From positions 1,240,001-1,304,000 of the forward strand of contig QANY01002371.1 of assembly GCA_003255025.1 (NCBI GenBank): a stretch of DNA of 64,000 bases, read 5' to 3'. The stretch's first letter is position 1. Each line of letters starts with the position of its first letter. The stretch comes from Datisca glomerata (Eukaryota > Streptophyta > Magnoliopsida > Cucurbitales > Datiscaceae). This document shows positions 38,348 through 50,785 of the stretch, in pieces. Below the pieces are notes generated by a model. That model searched no databases. It was not told the DNA's origin and worked only from the letters and a program-made list of their open reading frames with translations. A program made the position numbers and the translations under genes.

Positions 38348-39848
38348 CACATATCGTATTCGGTTATGCGCGATGAATATTCATATTTACGTTCGTTGTT
38401 CTTGTCGATTAGAGTACTACATCTCCATGAACACAAATATAGTTCTATCCCAAGAGGCAATTCGTCTTAAGGAGATAATGAATGCTCAGCTGAGTTCGGA
38501 TAATTTTTCTATTTGATTGACTATATAATTATGTGAGTTCTTCTCTCTATCGCCTTGCAGTTTAATTACAATCTTAAGAAAAATTTAATCTCACAATCAG
38601 CATGTAATTTTTTTTGTTTTGTAGTGATCAACTCCAAGTTATTGCACCATTTATTGAATTCTTGATCTGTCGTATTACACCGTTTACACAAATTAGAATA
38701 CTTGAATTTATGTACATAGTTCCTAATATCTTCATTGCCTTTCATCCAAACTACATTTATTTTCATTTTGGACATTTTTCTTTCGATTATGTATCCTACA
38801 TTTGTTTGAATTTGTTGATGTTAACGTTTATTAAAGGTTTAAATTTAAGTATATCAACAAACTTTTGCTCTTTGACAATTTATACCCATAGATTTTAATA
38901 TGCGTAATTTTACTCTATGTAGATATCGTTATTTCATTCTCATTTAATTTTTTAGCCCAATTGTAGTGTTAGCTCTATATCTCTCTGTGATAGATTTTGA
39001 TGATTAAAAACGTTGAAGCTACTAATAAATTTCATTAAGTATGTAGAGGTTATTGAAAAATAACTATAAAATATGTAGATTGAAGATCATGAAGATATAT
39101 ATTTTCGTTAAGAGCTCACAAAGTGTGGATATTGAAGATCATGAAGATATTTATTTTTAGGTAATTTATATTAGGAGATTACTCATTTTATTTGAATTTA
39201 TTAAGCTCAATTTATTTAGGGATACACATCTTAAAATTAAGTCTTCATTCATAAAAAGCTTAACAGTAATTAAAATTTTTATATCTTATTGCACAATAGA
39301 CAAAATACATGAGATAGATATAATGACAAATTACAAATAAAGTAAGTTCTAATTTCAGTAAATTAAGAGAGAGACCATTTACCCAAATAGTTTTGGCCAT
39401 ATTATGTTATTTTAGGTAGGAGTATTCTTTATCTTTTTTGTTAACGATGTTTTATCTTCCTTGTTAAAGATGGAGTGTCATTTCTTGTGTCTAAATTCAA
39501 AATTATTAAAGATTTTCCTCTTAAACCCTAACCTCCATTCCTTTATAAATACACTCCATTTCTTCTCACAAAATACTATCTATAGCTAAGAGACTTGCTC
39601 ATAAAATTCTTCTAAAAATCTCATTAATCTCTTTCAATATTTTGAGCTTTATACTTGAAAATTTCTTGAATGAGCAAGATAATTTTTTTGTGAGCTCAGA
39701 TTGGACGTTCTATTATTTTGAGAGAGTTATTGTAATAGATGACTTAATCGCGAAACACAAGCCTTGTAATGTTTAACTGACAACCACAGGCTAATTGGGT
39801 ATGTAAAGCTTGGTCTTCACCTATAAGAAGTATTGGCCCTACTTGAGG
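38348..39848. other. Intergenic sequence with an LTR-like promoter segment
   Basis: 38350-39360 is AT-rich without recognisable genes. From about 39370 the sequence looks like the downstream half of an LTR. It has AAACCCTAACC, a TATA box (TTTATAAATACACTCC near 39540), and an end segment resembling SIRE-type LTR tails just before the next Copia element. Possibly a remnant of a related LTR. Confidence 0.35.
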
Positions 39849-42800
39849 TGATAATTTTGATGATGACAGATAATATGTATACTAATATTTTAATCAAGTA
39901 TTTAGGCTCTAAGCAAAGAGAAAACAATGTTGAAAACTCTTTATTATAAGTGTTTATGCAAGAATAAAGGGTACTTGAAATCGTGCATTACGCGATACAT
40001 GCAATGTATTATGAAGAGCGCGGAGTATATGAAACAAACTCTAGCCGGGTTGAATCAAAATTGTCCGAATTCAAAACGTTGCAAAGGATCAAGAACTAGA
40101 CCGAACTACCCCTGAACTAGACCTTAACCGACCGAACTAGACTAAATGTTAATGCCACATTCACCTCTGGTTCAGCATCCAAACCCCTTCAACTTTGGTG
40201 TACAAAGCCGGCTGAAAACCGGTCCACTGATGGACTTCTTACAAGTGCATCAATTTTTACAATTAAGTAATAAAATCCTTAATTGCCAACCGGTTCACCA
40301 GTGGGCTCCTAACCAGCGCATCAAACGACTTTTAAAGGACTTTTTCCTTAAATTGCAATAGATGCATCAATTTAAACAATGTTTTCACTCTCATACATAC
40401 CGCATAATATTTCAATCTCAATACAAGATGCAGAAAAAAATATTAAGGGGGATTCTTGAAGCACGGACGTAAAGATATGTAATCCTAAATCACGTAAAAA
40501 CATCACGTGTGAAATCTTTATCTTCCATACTCTTTTTATTTACATGCACTTTGCTTTTTCTCAATGTAATTTCTTGAACGTTTAATTTCTACACGTTTAA
40601 TTTATGCATCATTATTAATTAATTTATTATCTTATTGCTTGATTAGTTCATTTGTTATTCATTTTATTTCAAGCAATTTATTTTTTTGAGTTCAACTTCT
40701 TCATTTTTAATATTTCTCCTTTATAAAAGGGGTACCGTATCGGTCCTATAAGAAGATCGTGGGATTAACAAACTCGAAAGAAATTTCTCAAACCACGTAA
40801 AAATATTGTGTGCCTATCTTCTTCTCCTTCTTCTCTTTTTATTTCTTGCTATTTCGCACTTTAATTTTTCGCATTTAGTTACCACACTTTAAGTTTCCGC
40901 AATTTAAGTTACGCCCTTTAAGTTGCCGTAATTTAATTTATTTATTTGCTTGACATTCCACATTTACATGATTTCAAGCATTCTAACGTTTTTATCTATT
41001 CCCTATTGATTTATTTTTTCCAGCGTTAAACTCGTGAAAATTTGGAGTTCATTCTAGAAAAATTATTTTTTAGTGAGAAATTTTTTATTTGAACGTGATC
41101 ATCTTCTTGTGTTATCCTACTGATCCTACAATTAGTATCAGACCTTGGTACTCTATATAATAAGACCTAATCATCTTAAGTTATGACATCTATGAGTGAC
41201 TCTTTTAGAATGTAAATATTTAGTAGACCTCCTTTTTATGAGATGGTAATGAATACTTATTGAAAAAAAGAATGAGAATTTATAATCAATCGATTGACTA
41301 TAATTTATGAGATGTTGAAAATGGTGCTCATATTCCACTCAAAATTATGGATGGTAAAAATATTTCAAGTAGTAGGTGGAATGATGATAATTAAAAAAAT
41401 TCTTTAAATGCTAAGGTAATGAATGTTTTATTATGTGATCTTGATAAAAAATGAATTTAATATAAAATATCTTGGTAAAACGTACACTAATGCTAAAATT
41501 TTGAGAAAGATTCTTGGGTGTCTATCAAATGATTGACAGGCTAAGGGGACTGTTATTCAATAAGTCAAAAATTTCAACACACTTCCCCTTGAAAAATTGA
41601 TTGGTTCCTTAGTGACACATGAGATGAGACTAAAGGAAAATGATGAATGAGAAGTACCCAAAAAGAAAATATCGCTCTTAAATCAACTCTTGAGCAATTC
41701 AATAGTGAGAATGGTGACTTGATGAAGACGACGACAGATACCTCAAGACACGCTCACGTGCTCTGGATGCAAAAATCAAGGACACATTAAGCCGATTGTC
41801 CAAATCTAACTAATGCTGTAAAGAAGTTCAAAAGAAGAGCCTTCATGACAGCTTAGGATGAGACCAATGATAGAGACTTTGACACTGAATAAGAGAAAGT
41901 TGCAAACATGTGTTTCATAGCACTAGAAAACGAGATAATTTCTTTTAAGCTAACTTTAAATCATAAACCTAGTTATGTTGGACTTGGGAATGCCTTCGAA
42001 GAGCTTTAGAGTTAATTTGAAAAACGTCGCTTAAAGAACAAAATTATGAAAAGGATTTTTTTTCAAAACTTCAAGAAGAAGATGAGTCTTTGGAAAGTGA
42101 GAATTCAAAAATCAAAGCAGCCTCATATGTTTTGTACAAGTTTGTTCAAAGCCCAAAGCAACCTCATATGTTTTGTACGATTCTATTCAAAGCCCAAGGA
42201 ATGAAAAGGATTAAATTTAAACCTTATAAAATTTATAAATGGGAGAAACATCTTGATAAACTTTTTGGTAGTCAAATGAATGATTCTAATGAAAAAAGAT
42301 TAGGATATCAACATTTTCAAAAATAAAAATATACAGTTTTTGTTGTAAAACCCACACAATATCATCCTATTAAAGGTCATAAAAGTGATTCATGCTTTCA
42401 CAAAAGAAAGTCATATTACGTGAAAGAAATGAACGAACTATTATCTATAACAATAATCCTCAAGGACCCAAAAGATTTGGGGTACTAAAAGTAAACTTTT
42501 GAATTTTTGTGTTGTGCGTATCATTGAAGAAGGAAGATAAATGATACCTCAATAATAGATGCTAGAGACATATATGATTGGTGATGAATCAAAACTCACT
42601 CAAAATTATCAAAAGAAAGGACATGTCACATCTGGGAATGACAAGAAAGGAAAAATCATTAGTAGTGGCTATGTAAGTAATGACTCATCACATGCTATAG
42701 ATAAAATTTTATTTATAGATGGTCTGACATAATCGACTTATCATAAGTTAACTTTACGATAAAAACTCTAGATTAGTTGAAAAAGACTTTTGTCTAAATA

Positions 42801-43310
42801 TAAATAAAGTGTCTAACAAAGTTTTATTTGTTGGATAAATGAACATAAACGTTTACACTATTAATCTAAGTGATTTTCAAAATCATGATGAAAAATATTT
42901 TCTTGTTTTCGACAATGACGTCCTAAAAGACTTGGACATGTTAGCATGAATTTATGTTCATACTGATAAGAATGATTCGATAAAATGTCTTCTGAAAATA
43001 ATTTTTGAGAAAGATAAAATTTGTGATGCATGTCAAATGAATAAGTAAGTCAAGAGCACTTTCAAATCAAAACATATAGTAACAACTACAAGAGCATCAT
43101 GATTATTATGCATAAACATATTTGACCATTCAAAAATTACAAGTCTTGGAGATAGTTGACAAATTTTCAAAATTCTCTAAATCAAGGATGGAGCTTTTAA
43201 AAGCACTTTTAAAGTTTTGCAAACTAGTAATTCAAAATGTAAAATGTTTTATAATTTTAAGAATAAGAAGTGATCATAGTGGATACTGTGAAAATGAAAA
43301 CATTAAAACG
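39849..43310 (+). mobile_element. Copia element (SIRE/Tork-like), truncated, plus strand
   Basis: A probable 5' LTR starts TGATAATTTTGATGATGAC at about 39849 and ends near 41130. It is followed by the primer-binding site TAGTATCAGACCTTGGT (41133-41149; tRNA-Met type with two changes). The gag and integrase regions follow to about 43310, where an (AT)n run begins. RT, RNase H and the 3' LTR are missing. The left LTR limit is inferred from the family-typical start only. Confidence 0.65.
41183..43305 (+). pseudogene. Copia gag-integrase pseudogene
   Basis: ATG at 41183 opens MTSMSDSFRM. A damaged gag follows (RPPFYEM, RMRIYNQSIDYNL, DVENGAHIPLKIMDG), then spacer sequence. The integrase zinc and core region at 42940-43300 reads KICDACQMNK, FKSKHIVTT, LLKFCKLVIQNVKCF and RIRSDHSGYCENENIK. 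Many in-frame stops. The truncation falls directly after the ENE motif of the catalytic core. Confidence 0.75.
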
Positions 43311-44412
43311 TTAAACTATATATATATATTGTATTATGGACTATTAATCCAAGTGGTTTAACATTCATCAAAGGGGTCGTTTGTTTGCAGCTATATGTAT
43401 GGTAAATTTATTTTCCAACACTTTTCTATATTTTTTTGTATTTTTATTTGGTATGCTAAATTTATTTAACTTGGTTAAAAAAAATACCACATTATTTTAC
43501 CTATCATTTTTTCATAAAAATCTATTTTACCATATAACTTTATTATTTATCTATCATACCAACATATCTACACATTTTTCAAAATATCTTTTATTTTCTC
43601 AAATCTCTATAAAAACATTATTATTTGTTCGCATTTCTCCCTACTTGATTTAAATAGTTTATTTTCTTCAAGACCAAAGACCCTATCTAAGGGTCATAGA
43701 AAAATCTTGATCCCCGAATTCTGACCGATCCTGTTTTGGTCCCAAAGGGAGGAAATTGTCACTCTTAATTTTGTGAAATTTTAAATTTTGCCCGGTACAT
43801 ATCTACACAAAATTAGAAGAAATGAATATTTACCCCCTAAATAATTTAGATAATTAGTTTGTAGCCTCTTTAACTTTTCAATTCATTTAAAAAAATCAGT
43901 TTACTTAAAAGCTTAAAGAACAAATGCGTTGACTACACATATTATTTACCTTACACGCCACAATTTTACTCTCTTATACGCCAAAATTCTTTCCCCAAAA
44001 AAGAAAACTTACACGCCAAAATTCTTTCCCAAAAATAGTATCTTTTTACGTTATTTTTACCCATGTTTCAAAAAACCTGTCCTCGTCCCTGTCCCTAAAC
44101 ACCCATAGATAAAACTTCCCAATATTTACTATTATAAGTTCTCAACTGTGAGTAAATATAACTCAAGCATATGCGTTTGTCTACTCAATTAGGTGACCCA
44201 ACAATTTAAAGCTAGTCTACATCAAGTTAATCAGTTATAACTATTTCCAAATAACTGCATAAAATACAAAGATTTGCACCTAAAAATGCTCATTGCAATT
44301 TGAGTTGGGAGGTCTGAGAAATAGAGTTTCATTTCAACTTCAAAACAGGGCCTATTATTACTATGATAAACATAATTCTTAATAAAAAAAAAACAGGAGG
44401 AGGAAGAACAAA
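43311..44412. other. AT-rich intergenic sequence downstream of the dehydrin gene
   Basis: Starts with (TA)n. GGGGTCGTTTGTTTGC at about 43374 resembles the edge of a hAT-type MITE but the opposite end was not found. CCCAAAGGGAGGAAATTGTC near 43740 resembles a retrotransposon purine tract. No gene seen. Confidence 0.3.
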
Positions 44413-46245
44413 CTAGTGATGTCCACTAGGAAGCTTTTCTTTCATCTTCTCCACAATGCCTTTCTTCTCATGGTGATGCTCTAGCTGATCATCTGGGCCC
44501 AAATGGTGAATGCCTGGTGTAGGAGCTACATTATTAGAATGTTCTTCTTTGTGACCTGGTAGCTTTTCCTTTATCTTCTCCTTTAGCCCCTTCTTCTTCC
44601 TTCTCCCTCCTTCCCCTTCATCATCCGACTACACATTATCACAAATGCATAGTACTATGTTAGCCCGCATAACGGAAAATTACATATTTGATCCCTCAAT
44701 TATCAATTCAAATTTTACCTTGAAAACCAAACGTTTTTGTCCAAGTTCTAAAATCATATGTACATAATACAACCAGGATCCGGTTTTAACGAAAATGAGA
44801 AAAATTCGTGACATGTTTTTTTAAATGAGATATGACCTCCCATTACGATAATGAACATGGACTATCTTATTCTAACAAATAGGCGAGAACCCTATTAAAA
44901 ATAGAGAGATTAAATTATTTGGTTGACTACGTGGACACGATTTGGAAAGTGGAGTACCTAGTTAGTTTTAAATTTATGAGGGCGTTTAGACTAACTAGTT
45001 AATATACACATGCTAATGAAATTTATTATGTTTATAACTAAAATTATTATTTATATTCATAATGAATCTATGTAAGAAAGAAAGTTATTTCACACTATAT
45101 TTTTTATTTTTAATTTATGTGAGGAAAACAATCGTATTATTCTTAATTTGTTAATATATTATATTATTTCAACCAAATTTTACAACATCATGATTTTAGT
45201 AAAAAACATGATGTCGTAAACACTTAACTAGCTCTTTCATATTTAGTTTAAATTGGATCTTCCTTTTTCATGGATATTATTGTAAATTTAATCCTTTATT
45301 TATAAATTTTGTGTAATTTTATTTATGTAACATATTAATTTACTAAAATATAAAGTATATCATAACTAAACTTTGTAAAAGTGGTATAATTTAATTATAT
45401 TTTAAATACGTCTAGAGAATTCAATTGTCCTCTATTTTCACACAAACATGGTAGAAAGTTGTAGTTTATTCAATAACTTAAATAAAACTATATCCTCAAT
45501 GTTCTATTTTATATTTTCATTTCCATTTTTCTGTGCGTATTGTAAATTTAATATTTATTTTCTTAAATTATATATATTTATATAATATGTGATGTATACT
45601 AACATATAAAATATAACATAACTCAGGTTTCTTAAAATTCATATAATTGAATAATATTTTAAATTATATTTTTAAATTTTATAAGGATAATTCAATTTTC
45701 TTCTATAGTAAGAAGATTTGGTAGAATGATTTTCTCAATAGTTTATTAAGTAACTTGCTACAATTTTTTCAAAGTGAACAATTTAAATTGAATTAAAACT
45801 ATTTATTAATATTTTTTATATCAAAATTTATTAAATATGTGAATGAATCTAAAAAAAATAAAAATTAAGATATGTTTTAATCAATTTATTATAATTTAAA
45901 AGTACTCAATTAATCGATGCCACTGATAAATTAGAATGTAATTTTCAGAAGTGTATGAAATTTGAAAGATAAGTGAATAAAATTGTCTAAAATAATTCTC
46001 ATTACCTTTCTCACTTTTAATAATACAATAGATTATAGGTTTAAGTTGAGGGAAGAAGTGTTCAAAAAAAGAAAAAGAATAAAAGATAGATTAAAAAGGA
46101 AAAGATTATTTAAGGTAAGACATACAGAGCTGGAGCTGGAGTTTCTAGATTTATGAAGCATACCACCAAATTCATCAGGTGGGAGAATAGCTTGGTCCGA
46201 TCGGACAGTTGCAGTGTACTGGTTTTGGTAGTGATCCTCGTCCAT
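44413..46245 (-). CDS. SK2-type dehydrin (group 2 LEA protein)
   Basis: Two exons. Exon 1 is 46245-46126 (40 codons, donor AGCTCT|GTATGT) and exon 2 is 44628-44413 (71 codons plus TAG, acceptor AATGTGTAG). The 111-aa product starts MDEDHYQNQYTATV. It contains PPDEFGG, a degenerate Y-like segment. The serine run SSSSS-SDDEGEG (S segment, the CK2 target) is split by the intron, the conserved intron position in this family. Then come RRKKKGLKEKIKEKLPGHK and EKKGIVEKMKEKLPSGHH, two Lys-rich K segments that form amphipathic helices on membranes. Dehydrins protect cells during drought, cold and seed drying. The 1,497-bp AT-rich intron is unusually long for a dehydrin and contains a diverged tandem duplication. 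An upstream in-frame ATG (46284) is less likely as the start. ABRE-like sites lie upstream. Confidence 0.92.
45255..45770. repeat. Diverged tandem duplication in the dehydrin intron
   Basis: 45255-45500 and 45530-45770 share an ordered series of words: ATTGTAAATTTAAT, TACTAA-ATATAAA, ATATTTTAAAT, GAATTCAATTGTCCTCTAT versus AATTCAATTTTCTTCTAT, and GGTAGAA. This suggests an old duplication of about 270 bp that lengthened the intron. Confidence 0.45.
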
Positions 46246-46287
46246 TTTCAACAGTTTTATTTTATGTGTAAAACAGCAAATCAATCT

Positions 46288-46360
46288 GCAACTGTTATAT
46301 CATGAAGAGAATGGTGCAACTGTTATATCATGAAGAGAATGGTGCAACTGTTAATATCAT
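46288..46360. repeat. 28-bp tandem repeat just upstream of the dehydrin
   Basis: GCAACTGTTATATCATGAAG-containing units start at 46288, 46316 and 46344. The first two are identical over 28 bp and the third is partial. It lies 43-115 bp upstream of the ATG, so in the 5'UTR or core promoter. Confidence 0.85.
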
Positions 46361-46465
46361 TTCTAAGTGGGCTTGGTCTATGATAACTTCTCGCTAAGCT
46401 ATAGCGAGGTACTAGAAGTCCAGACCAGACCCAACCCAGCTAAATACAGGTTGAGTTGAATTTGT

Positions 46466-46492
46466 GCCACGTAGTGTTAACTGCTACGTGGT
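46466..46492 (-). promoter_or_regulatory. Paired ABRE-like (ACGT-core) elements upstream of the dehydrin
   Basis: GCCACGTAG (46466-46474) reads CTACGTGGC on the gene's strand, matching the ABA-response element YACGTGGC. An inverted partner CTACGTGGT lies at 46484-46492. The two sites are spaced 9 bp apart as an inverted pair about 220-250 bp upstream of the ATG. This fits ABA- and drought-induced control by bZIP factors, known for dehydrins; activity here is inferred. Confidence 0.6.
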
Positions 46493-46499
46493 AATGCCA

Positions 46500-48347
46500 C
46501 AAAGGGGTAGAGTGTACCTCCACTCTCCACTCTTCACTTGGTTTTCCTAGGATTTGATCCCGACATAAACTATGTTTAAATGCTATGATACGTGTGCTCA
46601 GATCTCGATGAGTGAGATTTACTCAATGTGCAATTACTTAAACATGACTTTTCTTTTACTTTTTGTTTCAAAAGTTCAATTAGACGGTAGAAATTTAAGT
46701 TTAACGGTTTGAACGAAAATGATATTTATTGTTCCTTTAAAGATGAGAGAATTTTGATTCCTGAGTTTGATTAATATGAAAGAAAAAATTTTGATTCCTA
46801 ATATTGAGTTTGATTAATATGAAAGAACACGATGACACGTGTGGTGTGAAGTTATCCATATATCTCATAATTTAAGATGTATTATTTTCTTTAAACGTTC
46901 AATTATCATATTTATCTTTGAGAACACTATAACAGGTATGAGGTAAACAAGTGGGGATGATACATGCAGATATATGGTTATATTTATATGATAAAGATTC
47001 ACTCATATTCTTATGCACCACCGATACTTCAAATAGACGACTCAAATTTATCGCAACTAAGAGAACAAAAACAAAATTAATAGACCTACTTTTTCCTCGA
47101 CATTTGTTCTAAACAGATCTATGTCGTTGAGATTTGAGCTTAAGGATTTAGATATATCAACATGACGTCCTATTGTGAAACCTAATCAAGAGACGATATG
47201 TTTCCATATCCGTAGCCTTCCTTCCGTACCCGTTGGCATCCATTCCTATCATAGTTGACAACCCTACCATAGTTTATGGAACCTCCAAAACTAGAGTCAT
47301 AAGTTTATCTTTGAACATGAGAGGCAAAAGCATCTTAACTTTTCACTTTACAAACAATTACTTGTGGGTATGAATCTTTGTACCAGCGTACGCTACACAG
47401 AACAACCCAGTTCAAAGCCACACTTGCACCTCCGCATAAAAGGTCCAATTTAATTGTGACGATCATTTTCGTTTGTGCAGTTCTTTACTTGCTACAATAG
47501 TCAGATACTTATTTTCAGGTCGTGTCGGCACGAGGTCGATGTGCATTTTGTTCGACTTAGCCTGATCTAGGTAGAGAAGCTTAAGAGTGAAATTAAGAAT
47601 GTCAAGACATCTGCAATGACTACGAAGTTGACAAGATACAACCTTATTTCCATCATGATACACTATATAGAGCCAAGAGAAATTGAGGTCAAAGAAGAAA
47701 AAAAGATGTCATTCATCAAAGGTGCACAGAGTGTTTGAGAATCATTATCCTTTCCTGTCTGGTTAATAAACTGTGAATTTGTGATCAGGCGAAGCAGGAC
47801 TAAAATTCTTCAAATTTGTACCATGAAAGATATACTTCTAATTGAAAAGCCGAGTTAGAATATTTGCCATCTCAGTAGAAGAATATGGAGAGGACAGCTC
47901 GTGTGAAATTCCTTGAGTCGCACTGCCGGAATAATAACTTGAGCATGTGATAAAGTTTCTGCAGTATTTAAGAAAGCTTTACAGTCACACAATACAAGGG
48001 ACATATCCAGTCCACAACATGAAACAACCTACATAAAGGGAAATCCCCCATCCACTACTAAAAACCCACCCCACTACCTCTCTCCAAATATGCTGTGAGA
48101 TATGCCCGATTTAAGCTATTAAGAACAACTATTTGACACCTTCATTTCTCTATGCCCCACCATGTTTCTGACATGCCTGTTTGTGCAAATTGGTTCTTTG
48201 GTTAGAAACTACAACACGAAAGTCAAGTAGACATGAAATTAACAATGAGAAGGAAATATGACATATTTACAGACATGTGGCATTTAACTTGCACCTTCTG
48301 GACCTGGAAACTTACACATGGAGTGCAAGCTAGCTACTTAGTAACTA
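46500..48347. other. Intergenic sequence between the dehydrin and the next gene
   Basis: AT-rich; a short duplication of AGTTTGATTAATATGAAAGAA occurs at 46770-46826. The more balanced stretch 47100-47700 contains no frame I can assign. No gene supported. Confidence 0.35.
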
Positions 48348-49487
48348 TCAAGGGAGTTTCGGGAGTGAAGAATTAACATTCCCTGGCTTCGCTAAATTGA
48401 AGTTGGGTTTTGTGAACCATGTTGTATACAGAAACTGCTTGTTGGGTCCGACATGATTGCATATTTGTCTTAGCTTCTGCCTCTCCCTCATCCATCTTAA
48501 CACTATTTTCATGTGCCTTTTACTCGTCAATCCTCTTAAGCCAACTTCCTGAACACACATAAAACATTGACATTGACAATCTATAAATGTTCAAAAGCTT
48601 CTAACTAACATAAGAGCTTGTAAAAATTCACATTTTCAGAGCATTTAGAGTGCTTTGAAACCAAGAAATATCTCTTTTTGATGATGAACCATGAAAAATC
48701 TTTCCGAACTGCTCGACTGGCTATAAATGACAGAATGCAATGCAATCATAGAGATACTTAAAAAACACTTCCTGGAAAATCATTTTTCATGCACTACTTC
48801 TTGCATGTTCATTTGATTAATGCTTTGTGAGAAATTACTTCCAAGCATGACAAATTCCCATGACCAGGAACCTAACTATGGCAGGGTCCATTTTTGGGCA
48901 CACCCAGAGCGACCAACCCCAAGGTGATGACCTCACCCGCCATAACGATCATCTGGCAATACATGGATTCTCAACTGCAACCGAGGACCACACATCCTTG
49001 GCTAGCTCTTACAACTAAGCCATTCCATGATGGGTATTTCCAAACATATTCTTAATCTAGCAAAGATGGTAACAAACTATAGCATATCAATGAAGGGTGA
49101 CAAGTATAAGTTACAAGCAGCAAAATAACAATTATTACTCTCTAGCTCATCCTCTGGTCATCATATAACCTTAAACACTAGAACATCAGATCGACATGCT
49201 AAAAATTATCACACACATTAAAGCGCCTGTTCTGCAGAAGACAAAGACAAATTCAAAGTAATACACATTGAAAAAAAATGCATCACTCATTCAAAGAGTA
49301 GAGAAATTAAAAGCTTTACCTGGACACGGTCCCATGTTTCAGCAATAGTTAAAGGACCATGCTCCTTGACAATGTCGAGTATAACCCTAGTGATTGTCTG
49401 TGTTTGTTCCAGCGGGGTGTTCAACTCTATAGGTTTCATCTTTGGCTTCGATTTCTTCGCCAAATACCGAATTGCAGTCCCAAACAT
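48348..49487 (-). CDS. Conserved-looking 122-aa plant protein of unknown function
   Basis: Two exons. Exon 1 is 49487-49320 (56 codons, GTCCAG|GTAAAG) and exon 2 is 48548-48348 (66 codons plus TGA, after GTGTTCAG). The phase-0 join gives WDRVQ-EVGLRGLTSKRH. The product starts MFGTAIRYLAKKSKPKMKPI. A segment TRVILDIVKEHGPLTIAETW follows and, after the join, HMKIVLRWMRERQKL, which is reminiscent of a winged-helix. Then come ICNHVGPNKQFLYTTWFT and a Pro-rich tail. The basic N-terminus could be a mitochondrial targeting signal. I have the impression of a small nuclear-encoded organellar (ribosome-associated) protein but cannot name the family. A 5'UTR intron is likely (donor TAAAAG|GTTAGT at 49819, acceptor CTTGAG at 49537). 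No damage seen. The coding intron (49319-48549) has no gene. Confidence 0.78.
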
Positions 49488-49920
49488 TGTGGATTTTCTT
49501 CGCTATAACTTCAACAAAAATAGCTTTTTCTTGCACCTCAAGAATAAAACATAACAAAAATAACCTATGAATCAAAAACATAATTGAATTTAAGACAGTG
49601 TAAATAGTAGGATATATGACCAGAACTTAATTAATCTAAGCAAAAATAATCCACACTTTTACAAAAGCAAGATACAGGGATAAGGGCATGGATAAGGGCA
49701 TGGACGAAGGAAGAGATATCTTAATTCTTGCAGAGAATAAGCGTTATTCAAGGGACTAGTGACCTAGGCGTAGAGAAGAGAAAGAAAGCAATAAGCAAGA
49801 AGATCAAAGAAAGACTAACCTTTTAACATGAAATTTTCAGCTTCGACGACGGTGTGCGGCGAAAGTCGCGTGGCGGGATTACTTCTGAGTTTCTTTAGAG
49901 AAATATACGTTTGAGAGAAG

Positions 49921-50785
49921 ATTTTTGGAAAATTACCCCCCTACTCTAAATATTAGAATTTTATACTTGAGTCCACTACCAACTAATGATCCTCATAAAA
50001 AGACTCAATAATCTCTACCTCCAATTAAAAAGCAGAAACCCAATTTCCTTCACATCTCTCTCTAATGTAATATTCCGTCACCATTTCCTGCTTTCTACCA
50101 TGGATGCATAGTGGGGTTTTTAGTACTCACTCAATAGACCCACGGTTATATTTTTACGATTATATGTATTTGATCTGATGGGTTAGTTTAGATTTCACAT
50201 CTATCCTTTTAAGTTTAAGAGAATCGTGATATATAGTCTCTATTCGTGGGTAATTACTTCTTTTTTTATGTAATTAATTAGTTAATTCTCCATTTTATTT
50301 TGAGTACTTATGAATCCTCGTCAAGTTATCATAATTGGGAACTGAAAAATTTTAACAATCGCTTAAAGAGCTCAAGTACTTGAACTACTTGAACCCTCAA
50401 GTAAAATGCGATTTGAAAAATGGAGAAGACGTTTGTTTTAGGGGCTTTTGCCCACTTTATTGTCATTAAGGGCAAAGTTGTCCAAACAAAGCTCGTTAAT
50501 GGTCATTTGGAAGGTATGTGAACAATTTTAACAAGGGGAAATTTGGGCCGAGGGGGTGTTTTTGATAGATCATAAAAATAAAAGGGTCACTAAAGAATAT
50601 ATTAAAGTTAAAGGGGTCTGTTTAAAAAATATCAAAGTTAAGGAGCATCTATGAAATTAACTCTTTTTCTCCCTCTTTCTTAACAAACTTTTTAATGACC
50701 TGTGAGCTTTAAACCAAATTTGATGGGTTGTGGGCCTGTAACATGATCATTTTATCAACTTACATGCAAGAACGACAATTCATAT
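49921..50785. other. Intergenic sequence upstream of the 122-aa gene
   Basis: AT-rich. Contains repeated phrases of the AAAGGGGTC...TTAAAGTTAA type near 50580-50650. No gene seen. Confidence 0.35.

Noticed and set aside
46390..46408. Short palindrome CTCGCT...AGCGAG in the dehydrin upstream region
   Set aside because: Six-base stem only; could be chance and no known factor site fits.
48870..49020. More GC-rich stretch in the intron of the 122-aa gene, considered as a SINE
   Set aside because: No recognisable A or B box spacing, no tail and no target duplication.
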